Shown: piece by piece, positions 22,301-29,987 of the stretch
Numbering within the stretch: the stretch's first letter is position 1
Layout: each line of letters opens with the position of its first letter
Assembly (NCBI GenBank): GCA_035610365.1
Contig: CM069438.1
Location: 35,519,869-35,583,868 of the forward strand
Source: Aquatica leii
Taxonomy: Eukaryota; Arthropoda; Insecta; Coleoptera; Lampyridae
Length of the DNA: 64,000 nt
Reading direction: 5' to 3'
Notes under the pieces: generated by a model
What the model was told of the DNA's origin: nothing
Seen by the model: the letters and a program-made list of their open reading frames with translations, nothing else
The model's database searches: none
Translations under genes and position numbers: made by a program

Positions 22301-22872
22301 TATCAAATCAAGATCTAGAGAATTCAAATTTTTGCGAAAAATCACCAAACTTCCAAACCGATAACAGTGCCAAATTGAAAGGTCCTCGCTATTGCTCTGT
22401 TAGAATGCAGAGCGGTTCGAAGAATATACTGTTAGATAACGTACATAATAGCATAGCGCCGGTGTTATACACACATCCGGCCGATAAAAAGCCGAAAATT
22501 ACCAAAAGCGTGTCTAAGAACTGTAACAGTTCGCAAACGCAGTCATACTCGAGCGATGAGCGTAAATCGATCGATTTAGTAGCCGAATCGGTTTTGAATC
22601 GGCAAAGAGTCGCCGAATGGATACAAAGCAATCAAAACAACATGGTCGAAGACGCCCGACCGGACACCATCAACGCAATCGATCCGGTTAAATACGCCGA
22701 AATGGAGAACAACGTCAAGAAGTTCCTTTTCGGCGAGAGTCAAAGCGAGTTTCTGAAAAAAGTCGCTATAGGCAAACAGAATTACCAAAATTTGCGCGAT
22801 TACAACAAGTGCATTCACGGCGATAAGGATCAAATCAGTCGGAGCCATTCGCACACCGAAACCGAGATTTAA
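7378..22872 (+). CDS. TJAP1-like coiled-coil protein (spliced, 4 exons, 557 aa)
   Basis: Exons are 7378-7407, 7456-7842, 7896-7979 and 21700-22872. All junctions are phase 0 with GT-AG ends. The product has 557 codons, about the size of vertebrate tight junction-associated protein 1. The region YKRLYEAHRRIQRVNQGLED, the following ETEKNALTKDIATLSHKLAEA and the exon-3/4 stretch ERYKNDVALAIQFLQCK...LPNEVQAKV align in order with the conserved coiled coil of TJAP1. A later AAIMAKVLEERE box fits the second conserved block. The C-terminal half is low-complexity and probably disordered. Vertebrate TJAP1 sits at tight junctions and the trans-Golgi; an insect role is inferred only. The N-terminus carries a CKECGCQCGKC cluster spanning the first splice junction. 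The 7378 ATG follows AAA and gives a compact first exon; an upstream exon cannot be excluded. Confidence 0.85.
8540..9724. repeat. Dimeric ~550-bp tandem array, left part
   Basis: Two related half-units alternate. Half-unit A carries TTGTCGGAAGTGGTCGTAGG followed by CAAGGCGTTATAT (about 9000 and 9549). Half-unit B carries a ...CGGTCGTAGGTAATG version followed by a sequence reading ATGCG.TTTATCGC (about 8640, 8797 and 9303). A-to-A distance is about 547 bp. The array was split by a LINE at about 9725 and continues on the far side. Confidence 0.85.
9725..12822 (-). mobile_element. Jockey-like non-LTR retrotransposon inserted in the tandem array
   Basis: The element lies on the minus strand. 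Its 3' end at the left closes with a GAAGAAGAAGAA tail, the microsatellite-type tail seen in several LINE clades. Its 5' end at the right begins near the GGGGTCAAAGTAGG stretch (reverse complement of ~12810-12822). It interrupts the array between GACAGAAGTCTAT and TATCTCTTTCTTTG, and about 12 bp of the array consensus (AAATCTCACTTA) is missing at the junction. Only one open frame (endonuclease plus reverse transcriptase) is visible; a separate ORF1 is absent, so the copy is 5'-truncated or the family lacks one. Confidence 0.85.
9758..12733 (-). pseudogene. LINE ORF2: AP-type endonuclease + reverse transcriptase, one frame with two premature stops
   Basis: A single reading frame runs from the ATG at 12733 to the stop at 9758, interrupted only by stops at 11129-11131 and about 10905. 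The N-terminal ~230 residues are an exonuclease/endonuclease/phosphatase fold (SANVEG, LQETH, GDFNSHHVNWD, HRPIS). The reverse transcriptase follows, with GMDDICSEQIK, NFRPISLL, GLPQGSVLAP and a catalytic box reading NADD where YADD is usual. A C-terminal region ends in CDCGERQTMEHFPIC, a CCHC-like finger. The lack of any frameshift over ~3 kb points to a recent insertion, and the Tyr-to-Asn change plus two stops make it inactive as it stands. Confidence 0.85.
12823..15210. repeat. Dimeric ~550-bp tandem array, right part
   Basis: The A-B alternation resumes. A-type GTCGGAAGTGGTCGTAGG words occur at about 12938, 13481, 14021 and 14580 (spacing 543, 540, 559). B-type CGGTCGTAGGTAAT words occur at about 13226, 13777 and 14335. 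The last units after 14700 are shortened and diverged (GGGAGGGGTCGTGG at ~14823, GGTAGTGGTCGTAGG at ~15157). Short open frames within are not coding. Confidence 0.85.
15211..15879. other. Intronic spacer between array and R1 remnant
   Basis: No gene or clear element was found. Open frames of 60-80 codons on both strands lack recognisable motifs. Some of the right half may be the 5' end of the R1 remnant. Confidence 0.4.
15880..18185 (+). mobile_element. R1-clade LINE remnant, deleted and internally inverted
   Basis: A gag-like ORF1 is recognisable in pieces at ~16170-17200, with a SYADLLRG segment, KIWLGN, and a C-x2-C-x4-H-x4-C knuckle (CSKCWEIGYHAAKC). An endonuclease start follows at ~17380 (LQINVGRR). 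At 17635-17870 the reverse-transcriptase core lies on the minus strand (LDDFALVG, then KTIAIAFTERKR, then NYLGVTSKAEM). From ~17845 the plus strand resumes with the typical R1/TRAS C-terminus (WENKWEMYRKAVWARKLIP, TQAFTGHGCFGAYL, CFLCEEEVDDAEHTILDC). Stops and frameshifts are frequent. This is an old, rearranged copy. Confidence 0.75.
17635..17870 (-). pseudogene. Inverted reverse-transcriptase segment inside the R1 remnant
   Basis: Read on the minus strand this gives LDDFALVGQGRNVELVRV, a typical R1 motif C with its following helix, then KTIAIAFTERKR and YLGVTSKAEM. The flanking R1 parts are on the plus strand. Inversion during target-primed reverse transcription (twin priming) or later rearrangement would explain it. 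Confidence 0.6.
17845..18702 (+). pseudogene. In-frame R1 C-terminus / Jockey ORF1 fusion
   Basis: The open frame containing 17644-18702 runs without a stop from the R1-type C-terminal finger across the junction near 18186 into the Jockey gag-like ORF1 with its three zinc knuckles. The fused stretch would encode four CCHC-type fingers. It is most likely an accident of insertion inside an intron, since neither partner is intact and no promoter or start is evident. Confidence 0.6.
18186..21271 (+). mobile_element. Jockey-clade LINE remnant with poly(A) end
   Basis: The copy joins the R1 remnant at about 18186 with ORF1 already under way, so it is 5'-truncated. ORF1 shows LPLYMLEF, then zinc knuckles (CKRCHRHGHTRKFC, CVKCAGGHITAQC, CINCSEAHPANYRGC). 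ORF2 starts at 18818 (WNANG, ISETH). Pieces at 19062-19649 (GGDFNSKYVDWG, NSDHSA), 19979-20302 (KKAPGFDLITGEILKHLP) and 20436-20681 (GVPQGSVLGPILY, FADDTAVLA) are out of frame with one another. The sequence ends in a TAATAAAAAAA tract near 21260-21271. All ORFs are broken; an old copy. Confidence 0.8.
21272..21699. other. 3' part of intron 3
   Basis: No coding signal. The stretch with GGTCAGACCTAGTGAAATG at ~21315 could be the 3' untranslated end of the R1 remnant, which would place the Jockey copy inside the R1 copy; this is inferred from position only. It ends in the acceptor of exon 4. Confidence 0.4.
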
Positions 22873-23079
22873 TTTAATTGTGTTTAGAATGTAACGAGTG
22901 CAAGGGTAAAATATCTGTGATTTTGTAGATTTGATGAAATTCGATGTTAAGGAGTATGTTTAAATGAGTACAAAATAATTGAGATTAATTACCAAGGACC
23001 TTTTCCTACAATTTCTCTTCCTTTTAGCGTTTAGCCAATTTTTGACCAATGTGAATTTTTACCCTGTTTTAGTTGCGGT

Positions 23080-23121
23080 AATAAAAATGTAATGTAGTTT
23101 TAAATGTGTAAGAATAATAAA
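23080..23121 (+). promoter_or_regulatory. Polyadenylation signals of the TJAP1-like gene
   Basis: Two AATAAA hexamers, at 23080-23085 and 23116-23121, lie 208 and 244 bp past the stop codon at 22870-22872. Either could end the transcript just upstream of the LTR retrotransposon that begins at 23428. Confidence 0.55.
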
Positions 23122-23427
23122 TGAATTTGATTTTGTGAAAGTTATTTTTGTTCGTAATCTCAGAGTTGCTCAAGGTTTGCATCGCTTGAAAACCTCAGGA
23201 CGCGTCTGCGTTGCATGTACTACTTCTGTTGGGATTAAGCGTAGTTGGGTGAGATCTCGTCTTAATCAGTATCAAAGAGGAGGGTTGTGTTCTGTGAATA
23301 TTAATAGAAAACGATTAAGGAAAGATACGCGCCTTTTATGCTATCGGTGTTTGGAGAGTATCAAGATTGGGCAATTTCTCGTAAAGTATTCCGTCAGGTG
23401 AACGAATGTGATCGCAATTAAAAGTAC
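23122..23427. other. Spacer between host gene and LTR retrotransposon
   Basis: A frame of 88 codons from 23135 begins with GTG and shows no motif; I do not count it. The last four bases, GTAC at 23424-23427, are the target-site duplication of the following element. Confidence 0.5.
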
Positions 23428-23904
23428 TGAAACGTTCGAGAAGTTATTTGCAAATGCAAGAGCCTTCTAGAAGCTGTTATCCATTTTCTAGAAGATATAG
23501 CGAAAAGTAGAACACTCGAGAAGGATTCGCCGATGTGTATAAATACCGAAGAGAGAAATCGTAGGTCAGTTATTGCTGGAATGCGAATACAGCAGTGTTA
23601 AGAAGATTATTAAAGTGGAAATAAATAAGTCGTTAGCACGCGTGTGTCTAGATAAATATACCGAGAATAATCGTGTACGTGATTTTTAGTGTAAACAAGT
23701 GTGAAGCTATCCGGAGACGTTATCTTATCTTCGTGTAAGTGATAGTGTTATACAACGGTTATACATAAATTAGTGTAAGTGTTTTCATTAAATATTATTA
23801 GATTTAATTAGTTCGGTTAATTTAAAAGTGTACATATTTCTAGAATAAGTAAACGTATTTTTAGTCGTTTAAATAAATTAGTTTTTAATAATAATTACGC
23901 AACA
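23428..23904 (+). repeat. 5' LTR, copy 1
   Basis: It begins TGAAACGTTCGAG and ends ...ACGCAACA. A TATAAATA box (23538-23545) and a TCAGTT initiator-like word about 36 bp downstream suggest the transcription start. The matching LTR is at 29537-29983. Confidence 0.9.
23538..23545 (+). promoter_or_regulatory. TATA box in the 5' LTR
   Basis: TATAAATA sits 110 bp into the LTR and is kept in the 3' LTR (TATAAAT at 29639-29645). Position and conservation fit the U3 promoter of the element. Confidence 0.6.
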
Positions 23905-23905
23905 G

Positions 23906-23926
23906 TGGTGTCAGGTGTGGGGTTCG
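23906..23926 (+). other. Primer binding site, probably for tRNA-Leu
   Basis: One base after the LTR, TGGTGTCAGG opens a 21-base stretch. Its complement reads like a tRNA 3' half ending ...CTGACACCA, with a TTCGA-type T loop. A GTCAG acceptor start is characteristic of tRNA-Leu. The second copy has a diverged version at 45732-45747 (minus strand). Confidence 0.6.
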
Positions 23927-24221
23927 CGATTTTTATTAGTGTAAATACCATTACGTTATTTGATATCGCTCCCGTAATAAAAACATTGATTACGTAAATC
24001 ACTTTTAAGTTTGCGATACGCGTGTTTATTTATAAAGTATAAAATAGTGTTTATTAAACTTTTTCTTTTAACAAGTGCGTGATCGCGATATTAATTAAAT
24101 TCGTTTCCGTGCACTAGTGGTTTAATATTAATAAGTGGATCGTTATTAAAATTTTGTGTTATACAAAAACTGCATTTTAAAAAAGTGTATTTAAACTTTA
24201 TATTCGTGTTATATTAAATTT

Positions 24222-25230
24222 ATGCCGGTGACGCGTTTGCAAGCAGTTAAAATTAATGCAAAACTATTTGAATTTCTTGAATCGATAAAAAATGGCCAAG
24301 AATCGATGAATAGAAAAATGGAAGAAAAGTTTTACGAAAATTCGCAGAAAATGAAGGAAAATTCTAGAAGTCTAAAAGAAGAGATACGAACGAGCATAGA
24401 AAACCAAATTAAAATTGTTCAAGAAGAAACCCAAGCAGATATGTTAAATTTGAAAGAAGAAATTTGCGAATCTGTGAATGAGAAAATAGAAGCTAGAAGA
24501 GGACTAATTAGAAGACAGAATGAAACTGCTTGAAGAAAGAATGAACCAAATGAATTACCATGGTGAAGGAAGTGTCACGAGTGAAGATTTAATAATGGAC
24601 CGCCGGAAAGAAAGCACTCACAAGTTCAAAGTTGTACCACCGAATTTTGATGGTAAAGTTCCATGGTCAACCTACTACAAGCAGTTTGAAGCCGCAGCTA
24701 CAGCTAATGGTTGGAGCAACAAGCAGAAAGCGACGTCTTTAATAGTGTCCTTACGTGGAGAAGCGCTTGGAATTTAACAAACTGTTCCGGACCATCTGCA
24801 AGAAAATTACGAACTCTTAATATCACGATTAGAAATGAGATATGGAGATGCCCATCTTCAACAAGTCTATCAAGCTCAAATTAAAAGTCGGGTTCAGAAA
24901 GCTGCCGAAAGTCTTCAAGAGTTTGAGGCTGACATCGCTAGATTAACACGGCTTGTGTATCCTACAGTACCAGATACCTTCTTGGTGCAGTTGGCTATTC
25001 AAACCTTTGTAGACGGTCTCCGAGACAGCGAAACACAGCAGACTCTTCGGTTAGCTCGACCGAAGACGTTGGATGACGCTTTGGTGCATGCTTAGGAGTT
25101 TGAAGCAGCAAAACAAGCATTGCAACGAGATTGTCATAGACTCTGCTGTGCTGCAGAAGTACCCGCGCAGACACTGGAAAGCATCGAGGAGATAGCGCGA
25201 CGAATACTTCGCGAAAGAGGAGTGACAACT
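24222..25230 (+). pseudogene. Gag of Gypsy copy 1 (frameshift and two stops)
   Basis: The start MPVTRLQAVKINAKLFEF matches the start of copy 2 (MPMTRSHAVKMDAKLFEF, minus strand from 45505). A lysine/glutamate-rich coiled coil follows, then a capsid-like part (FKVVPPNFDGKVPWSTYYKQ, FVDGLRD). A frame change occurs near 24520-24533, and stops at 24775-24777 and 25093-25095 interrupt it. I see no CCHC nucleocapsid knuckle. Gag and Pol share one frame where copy 2 is open, so they were probably one polyprotein. Confidence 0.8.
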
Positions 25231-28200
25231 TTGAACTGCGACGAAATAGGCCATGTACGACGGCATCGTACTAAACCTAAGAAAAGGACAAGAAGAGCGC
25301 TCGAAAATTTGGAACGAGGCGAGCAAAAGAAACAAAAAGTAATCTCATCTAGTCAGACTCCAGAGATTACAATCCAAATGGCATTGCCTAGGGAGCAATT
25401 GCATAGCATTTATCTAGATGGCAAGATCAATGGGAGAAGCGTCCAGTTACTGGTTGACACGGGAGCGACGAAGACCATCATTCGTCCTGACATGTTATTG
25501 GAAAACAAGAAGACATCACCTACTCACGGACAAGTCAAAGTAACCATTGGTTTGGGAAATAGAGTACTCGACCACCAAGTACTGGTAGCCGACATCACGG
25601 AAGAAGTTATCCTAGGAATGGAGGTGATAAAGAAGTATGGGTTCCATTTGGATATGAAGAACGATTTCCTGAAGATCGACAATGAAGAAATTCCTTTTCA
25701 TTCGTCAGAAAAGGCAGCCGTGCGAGTCTTATTGAGTGAAGCCGTGACCCTGCCTGCAAGGACTGAAAGTGTGGTGATGGCACGCCTGGATAGAAATCTC
25801 CGGGAAGGCTACATACGCGCGATTGAACCAATGGAGGGCGGCTTAGTTGAAAAGGGACTACTCGTTGGCAGAACTTTAGTACGAGTAAAGAAGACGATGC
25901 CAGTAAGGATCTTAAACATCAACTCAGATCCTGTAACGCTGAAAAAGAAGACCGTGGTAGGCCAATGCACGCCAGTATCACAAATTGTGAGATGCGTGAA
26001 GTCGAACGAAGATACGTCGCCGAAGAAGTGTCGACAACATCTATTGGACATTCTTACCACCAAATGCCAAAACCTCAGCCAAGACCAGCTGGCTAAAGTT
26101 AAAGTGTTGATCCAAGAGTACCAAGATGTGTTCGCGCTGGAGAGTGGTTCCAAAGGAAGAACTAACGTGGTGAAACATAAAATTAATACCGGAGACGCTC
26201 GGCCGATACGACAACATCCACGCAGACTTCCTTTGGCGAAAAGAGAAGAAGCCGAACAAATAATTACGGATATGGAGAGAGAAGACGTGATTGGACCTTC
26301 AAGTAGTCCATGGGCATCCCCAGTGGTACTCGTAAAGAAGAAGGATGGATCAACGAGGTTTTGCGTAGACTACAGGCAGCTAAACGACGTGACCAAAAAG
26401 GACAGCTACCCTTTACCCAGAATTGACGATACGCTAGACACCCTGTCAGGATCCCAGTGGTTTTCTACGTTAGATTTAAAAAGTGGATACTGGCAGGTAG
26501 AATTAGAATCCAAGGATCGTGAAAAAACAGCTTTTACGATCGGAACTGGTTTGTGGCAGGTTACTATAATGCCTTCCGCCTGTGTAACGATCTTGCAACG
26601 TTCGAGCGTTTGATGGAAACCATTTTGCGCGGATTGTCTTGGAAGACGTGCTTGGTTTACCTGGACGACGTGATCGTGGTTGGAAGGTCATTTGAAGAAC
26701 ACTTGAACAACTTGAAGGAAGTGTTCCAGCGATTACGTGGGGCTAACCTCAAACTGAGCCCAAATAAGTGCCACGTATTTAAGAAGGAAGTACAATACCT
26801 TGGCCACGTCGTATCTAGAGATGGAGTAAGGGCTGACCCAGACAAAATCCGAGCAGTGCAAGCATGGTCAAGACCGATCGACAAACATCAGGTCCGAAGT
26901 TTCCTTGGGTTGTGCACTTATTATAGGAGATTTGTACCCGGATTTGCCAATATTGCCAAACCATTGACAAAATTAACCGAAGAAAAAGCAGAATTTAGAT
27001 GGAATGAAGACTGCGAAAATTCTTTTAATGAACTAAAACAAGTCCTAGTCACTTCGCCGATTCTGAGTTATCCAAGGGAAGATGGAAAATTTGTTTTGGA
27101 TACCGACGCAAGCAATCTGGCCATAGGCGCGGTCCTTTCGCAGGTTCAAGATGGACAAGAAAAGGTTATCGCGTACTTTAGCAAGGTTTTGTCCAGGTCA
27201 GAAAGAAATTATTGCGTGACTAGGAGGGAACTGTTAGCAGTCGTTAAGTCCATCGAACATTTCTACAAGTATTTGTATGGACGAAAATGTTTACTGAGAA
27301 CAGACCACGCCGCTTTAAAATGGCTACTGCAGTTCCGTAACCCAGAAGGACAAGTAGCAAGATGGATCGAGAGACTGCAAGAGTATGACTATGACACAGA
27401 ACACCGTGCCGGAAGCAGTCATCGGAACGCTGATGCCTTGTCCAGAAGACCATGTCCGGCGAACTGCAGCCATTGTTCGCGACTGGAAGAAAAAGTCGAA
27501 TGCCTCCGGAGAACTGCTATGGTTGATGATGAGTGGGAACCTGAGCAGTTACGTCGCGAACAAGAAGACGATCCTGAAATAAGACTACTCTTGGACTGGA
27601 AAGAAAGCGGGCGACGACCAACCTGGGAAGAAGTGAGTGCTTTGGGCAGAAACATCAAAGCGTACTGGGCGCAGTGGGACTCTTTGATAGTAGAAGACGG
27701 TCTTCTTAAGCGATCCCTAGAAAGTGCCGAGGGCACAGGAAACAGACTACAGTTGGTAGTGCCAAAGAGCAGGGTGCCAGAAGTGTTGAAGCATCTCCAC
27801 GATGAGACATCAGGAGGACACTTTGGCATTAAGAAGACGTTGAGTAAATTTGCGAGAACGATTCTACTGGATGAACTGCAAAGAGGACGTCATAAAATGG
27901 TGCCGTAAATGCATAGTCTGCGCATCAGGAAATGGCCCAGCGAGAAAGCGCAAAGCACCCATGAAACAATACAATGTAGGAAGCCCTTTGGAAAGAGTAG
28001 CGATTGACATCACAGGGCCGTTTCCAGAATCCGATTCGGGAAATAAATACATACTGGTGGCGATGGATTATTTCACGAAATGGACGGAGGCTTACGCCAT
28101 ACCCAATCAGGAAGCAGCTACAGTCGCAGACGTATTAGTAAAAGAGTTTTTCTGTCGGTTTGGAGTTCCGTTGGAGTTACACTCCGATCAAGGCCGCAAT

Positions 28201-28308
28201 TTTGAGTCTGGGCTGTTTCAAGAAGTTTGCCGACTGTTAGGAATTAAGAAGACTAGGACAACGCCTCTCCATCCTCAATCTGATGGCATGGTTGAACGGA
28301 TGAATTGA
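25231..28308 (+). pseudogene. Pol of Gypsy copy 1: protease, RT, RNase H, integrase core
   Basis: The protease motif is LLVDTGATKTII (~25450). Reverse transcriptase has SPWASPVVLVKKKDGSTRFC, FSTLDLKSGYWQV and the catalytic YLDDVIVV. RNase H has FVLDTDASNLAIGAVLSQ. The integrase has an HHCC-type finger (H..GGHFG ... CRKCIVC) and the D, D, E residues in DITGPF, HSDQGRNF and VERMN. Frame changes near 26560 (beside RT motif YNAFRLC) and near 27870 (in the integrase finger) break it. A TGA at 28306-28308 follows the catalytic Glu region, and the same frame continues in the next entry. All catalytic residues are still recognisable. Confidence 0.88.
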
Positions 28309-28311
28309 ACA

Positions 28312-29634
28312 ATGGGCAAGTACTTAGCCAAGGTAGTGTCCAAACACCAAAGAGACTGGGATCAGTACTTGCACCTTTTCCTAATGGCATACCGATCATC
28401 CGTTCACGAAAGCACAGGCCAAACACCATCCTGTGTAATGCTCGGTCGTGAAATACGATTGCCATGCGACCTTCAATTTGGCCGAAGACCGGAAGAGGAA
28501 GTCGCTGGAGAAGATTACGTCAGCAAGCTGGCAAAGAGGCTATACGAAGTACATGAAGAGGTTCGTAAAAACACACAAATTGCCAGCAACAGGATGAAAA
28601 CCAGATATGAAGTCAAGGCACAAAATGGTGGGTTTCAACCTGGCGATATGGTCTGGTTGTATAACCCTCAAAGGAGACGTGGTTTGTCGCCGAAGCTGCA
28701 AAGGCAATGGGAGGGCCCCTATGAAGTCGTGCAGCGTATTAACGACGTCATATACCGCATCCGAAAACCGCCCAGAGGCAAGCCAAAAGTGGTCCACGTC
28801 GATCGTCTAGCCCCGTTTGCTGGCGATAACCACAATACGCAAGTCCAGGTCCGAACCAGAGTAATAAGTAGCAGAACCAGGAGTCCAATCGAAGAAATGG
28901 AATTCGAGAAGTTTATAAACTTGTACGGAGGTTCTGGAAAAGCTAGGTTCGGAGTTACCACCGAGGAACAACAAGACCTGTTCCAGACACAAGAAGATTA
29001 CGCCATCGCACATTCCGTGAGCGAGGACCTTGACATGTCCAGAGGGGTTGCAGTCGTGTTTAAAAAGAAGTTTGGGCAGCTAGATGAATTACGAAGACAG
29101 CAACCGGCAGTCGGAAAAGTTTTAGGACTACGTGGTGACGGACGCTTCGTTTTCTATTTGGTCACTAAGAAATACTCACGTGTCAAGGCGTTATACAAAG
29201 ATCTGTGGCGAACATTATGGACTCTCAAGAGAGAAATGGAGATCCATCATGTTAAGAAATTGGCAGTACCCAAGCTTGGTTGTGGCTTAGATCAACTGAA
29301 TTGGAGGACAGTTCGAAACATGTTGGAGGTCGTCTTCCGAGGAACAGGCATTCAAGTGTTGGTCTGTAGTTATCAACCAAGGAGAATATTGGGTCACGAA
29401 AAGTCCATTGACTGTTACTTTTATGGTCAAGGAAGTTGCCGAAATGGAGGAAGCTGCCGCTATCGCCACGATCCCTTTTACCGGTGTCGCATCCAGTCTT
29501 CTGTTCTGGGACAGAACAGTCCTAAGAAGGGGGCAGTGAAACGTTCGAGAAATTATTTACAAATGCAAGAGCCTTCTAGAAGCTGTCTAGAAGATAAAGC
29601 GAAAAGTAGGGAACGCTCGAGAAGAATTCGCTGA
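28312..29634 (+). CDS. Integrase C-terminus, GPY module, macro domain and CCCH zinc finger of Gypsy copy 1 (440 codons)
   Basis: This open frame continues the integrase after one stop. Residues ~1-70 finish the integrase (MAYRSSVHESTGQTP). Residues ~100-175 are the GPY/F module (GDMVWLYNP, WEGPYEVVQRI, VVHVDRLAPF). A linker leads to a macro domain at ~28970-29390, closest in appearance to TARG1/OARD1, with VAVVFKKKFG, GDGRFVFYLVTKK and PKLGCGLDQLNW. The Lys in TKK (29167-29169) and Asp in GCGLD (29290-29292) correspond to catalytic K84 and D125 of human TARG1. A CCCH finger follows at 29413-29469. The frame then crosses the polypurine tract and ends 98 bases into the 3' LTR. The part is not itself broken, but it lies in a defective copy. 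Confidence 0.88.
   Translation: MGKYLAKVVSKHQRDWDQYLHLFLMAYRSSVHESTGQTPSCVMLGREIRLPCDLQFGRRPEEEVAGEDYVSKLAKRLYEVHEEVRKNTQIASNRMKTRYEVKAQNGGFQPGDMVWLYNPQRRRGLSPKLQRQWEGPYEVVQRINDVIYRIRKPPRGKPKVVHVDRLAPFAGDNHNTQVQVRTRVISSRTRSPIEEMEFEKFINLYGGSGKARFGVTTEEQQDLFQTQEDYAIAHSVSEDLDMSRGVAVVFKKKFGQLDELRRQQPAVGKVLGLRGDGRFVFYLVTKKYSRVKALYKDLWRTLWTLKREMEIHHVKKLAVPKLGCGLDQLNWRTVRNMLEVVFRGTGIQVLVCSYQPRRILGHEKSIDCYFYGQGSCRNGGSCRYRHDPFYRCRIQSSVLGQNSPKKGAVKRSRNYLQMQEPSRSCLEDKAKSRERSRRIR
28970..29390 (+). other. Macro (ADP-ribose hydrolase-like) domain, TARG1/OARD1 type
   Basis: The order is AIAHSVSEDLDMSRG, VAVVFKKKFG, VLGLRGDGRFVFYLVTKK, VKKLAVPKLGCGLDQLNW and a closing VLVC strand. It follows the full TARG1 fold of about 140 residues. 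TARG1 removes ADP-ribose from acidic residues using Lys84 and Asp125; both equivalents are present here. The ligand loop that reads GAGIA in TARG1 is SRGVA here, so binding may differ. Hydrolase activity is inferred. The same domain is in copy 2 at 42795-43150. Confidence 0.85.
29413..29469 (+). other. CCCH-type zinc finger C-x7-C-x5-C-x3-H
   Basis: Residues CYFYGQGSCRNGGSCRYRH give one finger of the RNA-binding CCCH class (usual spacing x7-9, x5, x3). It lies directly after the macro domain and just before the 3' LTR. Copy 2 has lost this part by deletion, so its conservation cannot be judged within the window. Confidence 0.75.
29524..29536 (+). other. Polypurine tract of Gypsy copy 1
   Basis: AAGAAGGGGGCAG lies immediately before the 3' LTR, as expected for the plus-strand primer. 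It also lies inside the long open frame. Confidence 0.75.
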
Positions 29635-29983
29635 TGTCTATAAATGCCGAAGATGGAAATCGTAGGTCAGTTATTGCTGGAATGCGAATGCAGCAGTGTT
29701 AAGAAGATTATCAAGTGGAAATAAATTGTTAGCACGCGTGTGTCTACATAAATATACCGAGAATAATCGTATACGTGATTATTAGTGTAAACAAGTGTGA
29801 GGCTATCCGAGGACGTTATCTTATCTTCTTGTAAGTGATATAAATTATAGTGTAAGTGTTTTTATTAAATATTATTAGATTTTATTAGTTCGGTTAATTT
29901 AAAAGTGTACATATTTCTAGAATAAGTAAACATAATTTTATTCGTTTTAAATAAATTAGTTGTTAATAAATTAACACGTAACA
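29537..29983 (+). repeat. 3' LTR, copy 1
   Basis: It begins TGAAACGTTCGAG and ends ...GTAACA, followed by target duplication GTAC at 29984-29987. Relative to the 5' LTR it lacks short blocks near its start and in its middle. Confidence 0.9.
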
Positions 29984-29987
29984 GTAC

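Larger units (their letters stand above)
23428..29983 (+). mobile_element. Gypsy-type LTR retrotransposon, copy 1, with macro domain and CCCH finger
   Basis: This is a 6,556-bp element bounded by TG...CA LTRs and a perfect 4-bp target duplication GTAC (23424-23427 and 29984-29987). Domain order is Gag, protease, reverse transcriptase, RNase H, integrase with a GPY module, then a macro domain and a CCCH zinc finger. This order places it in the Ty3/Gypsy group. Reading-frame damage is moderate: frame changes near 24520, 26560 and 27870, and in-frame stops at 24775, 25093 and 28306. The LTRs differ in length (477 and 447 bp) by several indels, so the insertion is not recent and the copy is not autonomous. 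Confidence 0.92.

Noticed and set aside
23135..23401. 88-codon frame between the TJAP1-like gene and Gypsy copy 1
   Set aside because: It starts with GTG, has no recognisable motif and follows polyadenylation signals directly.
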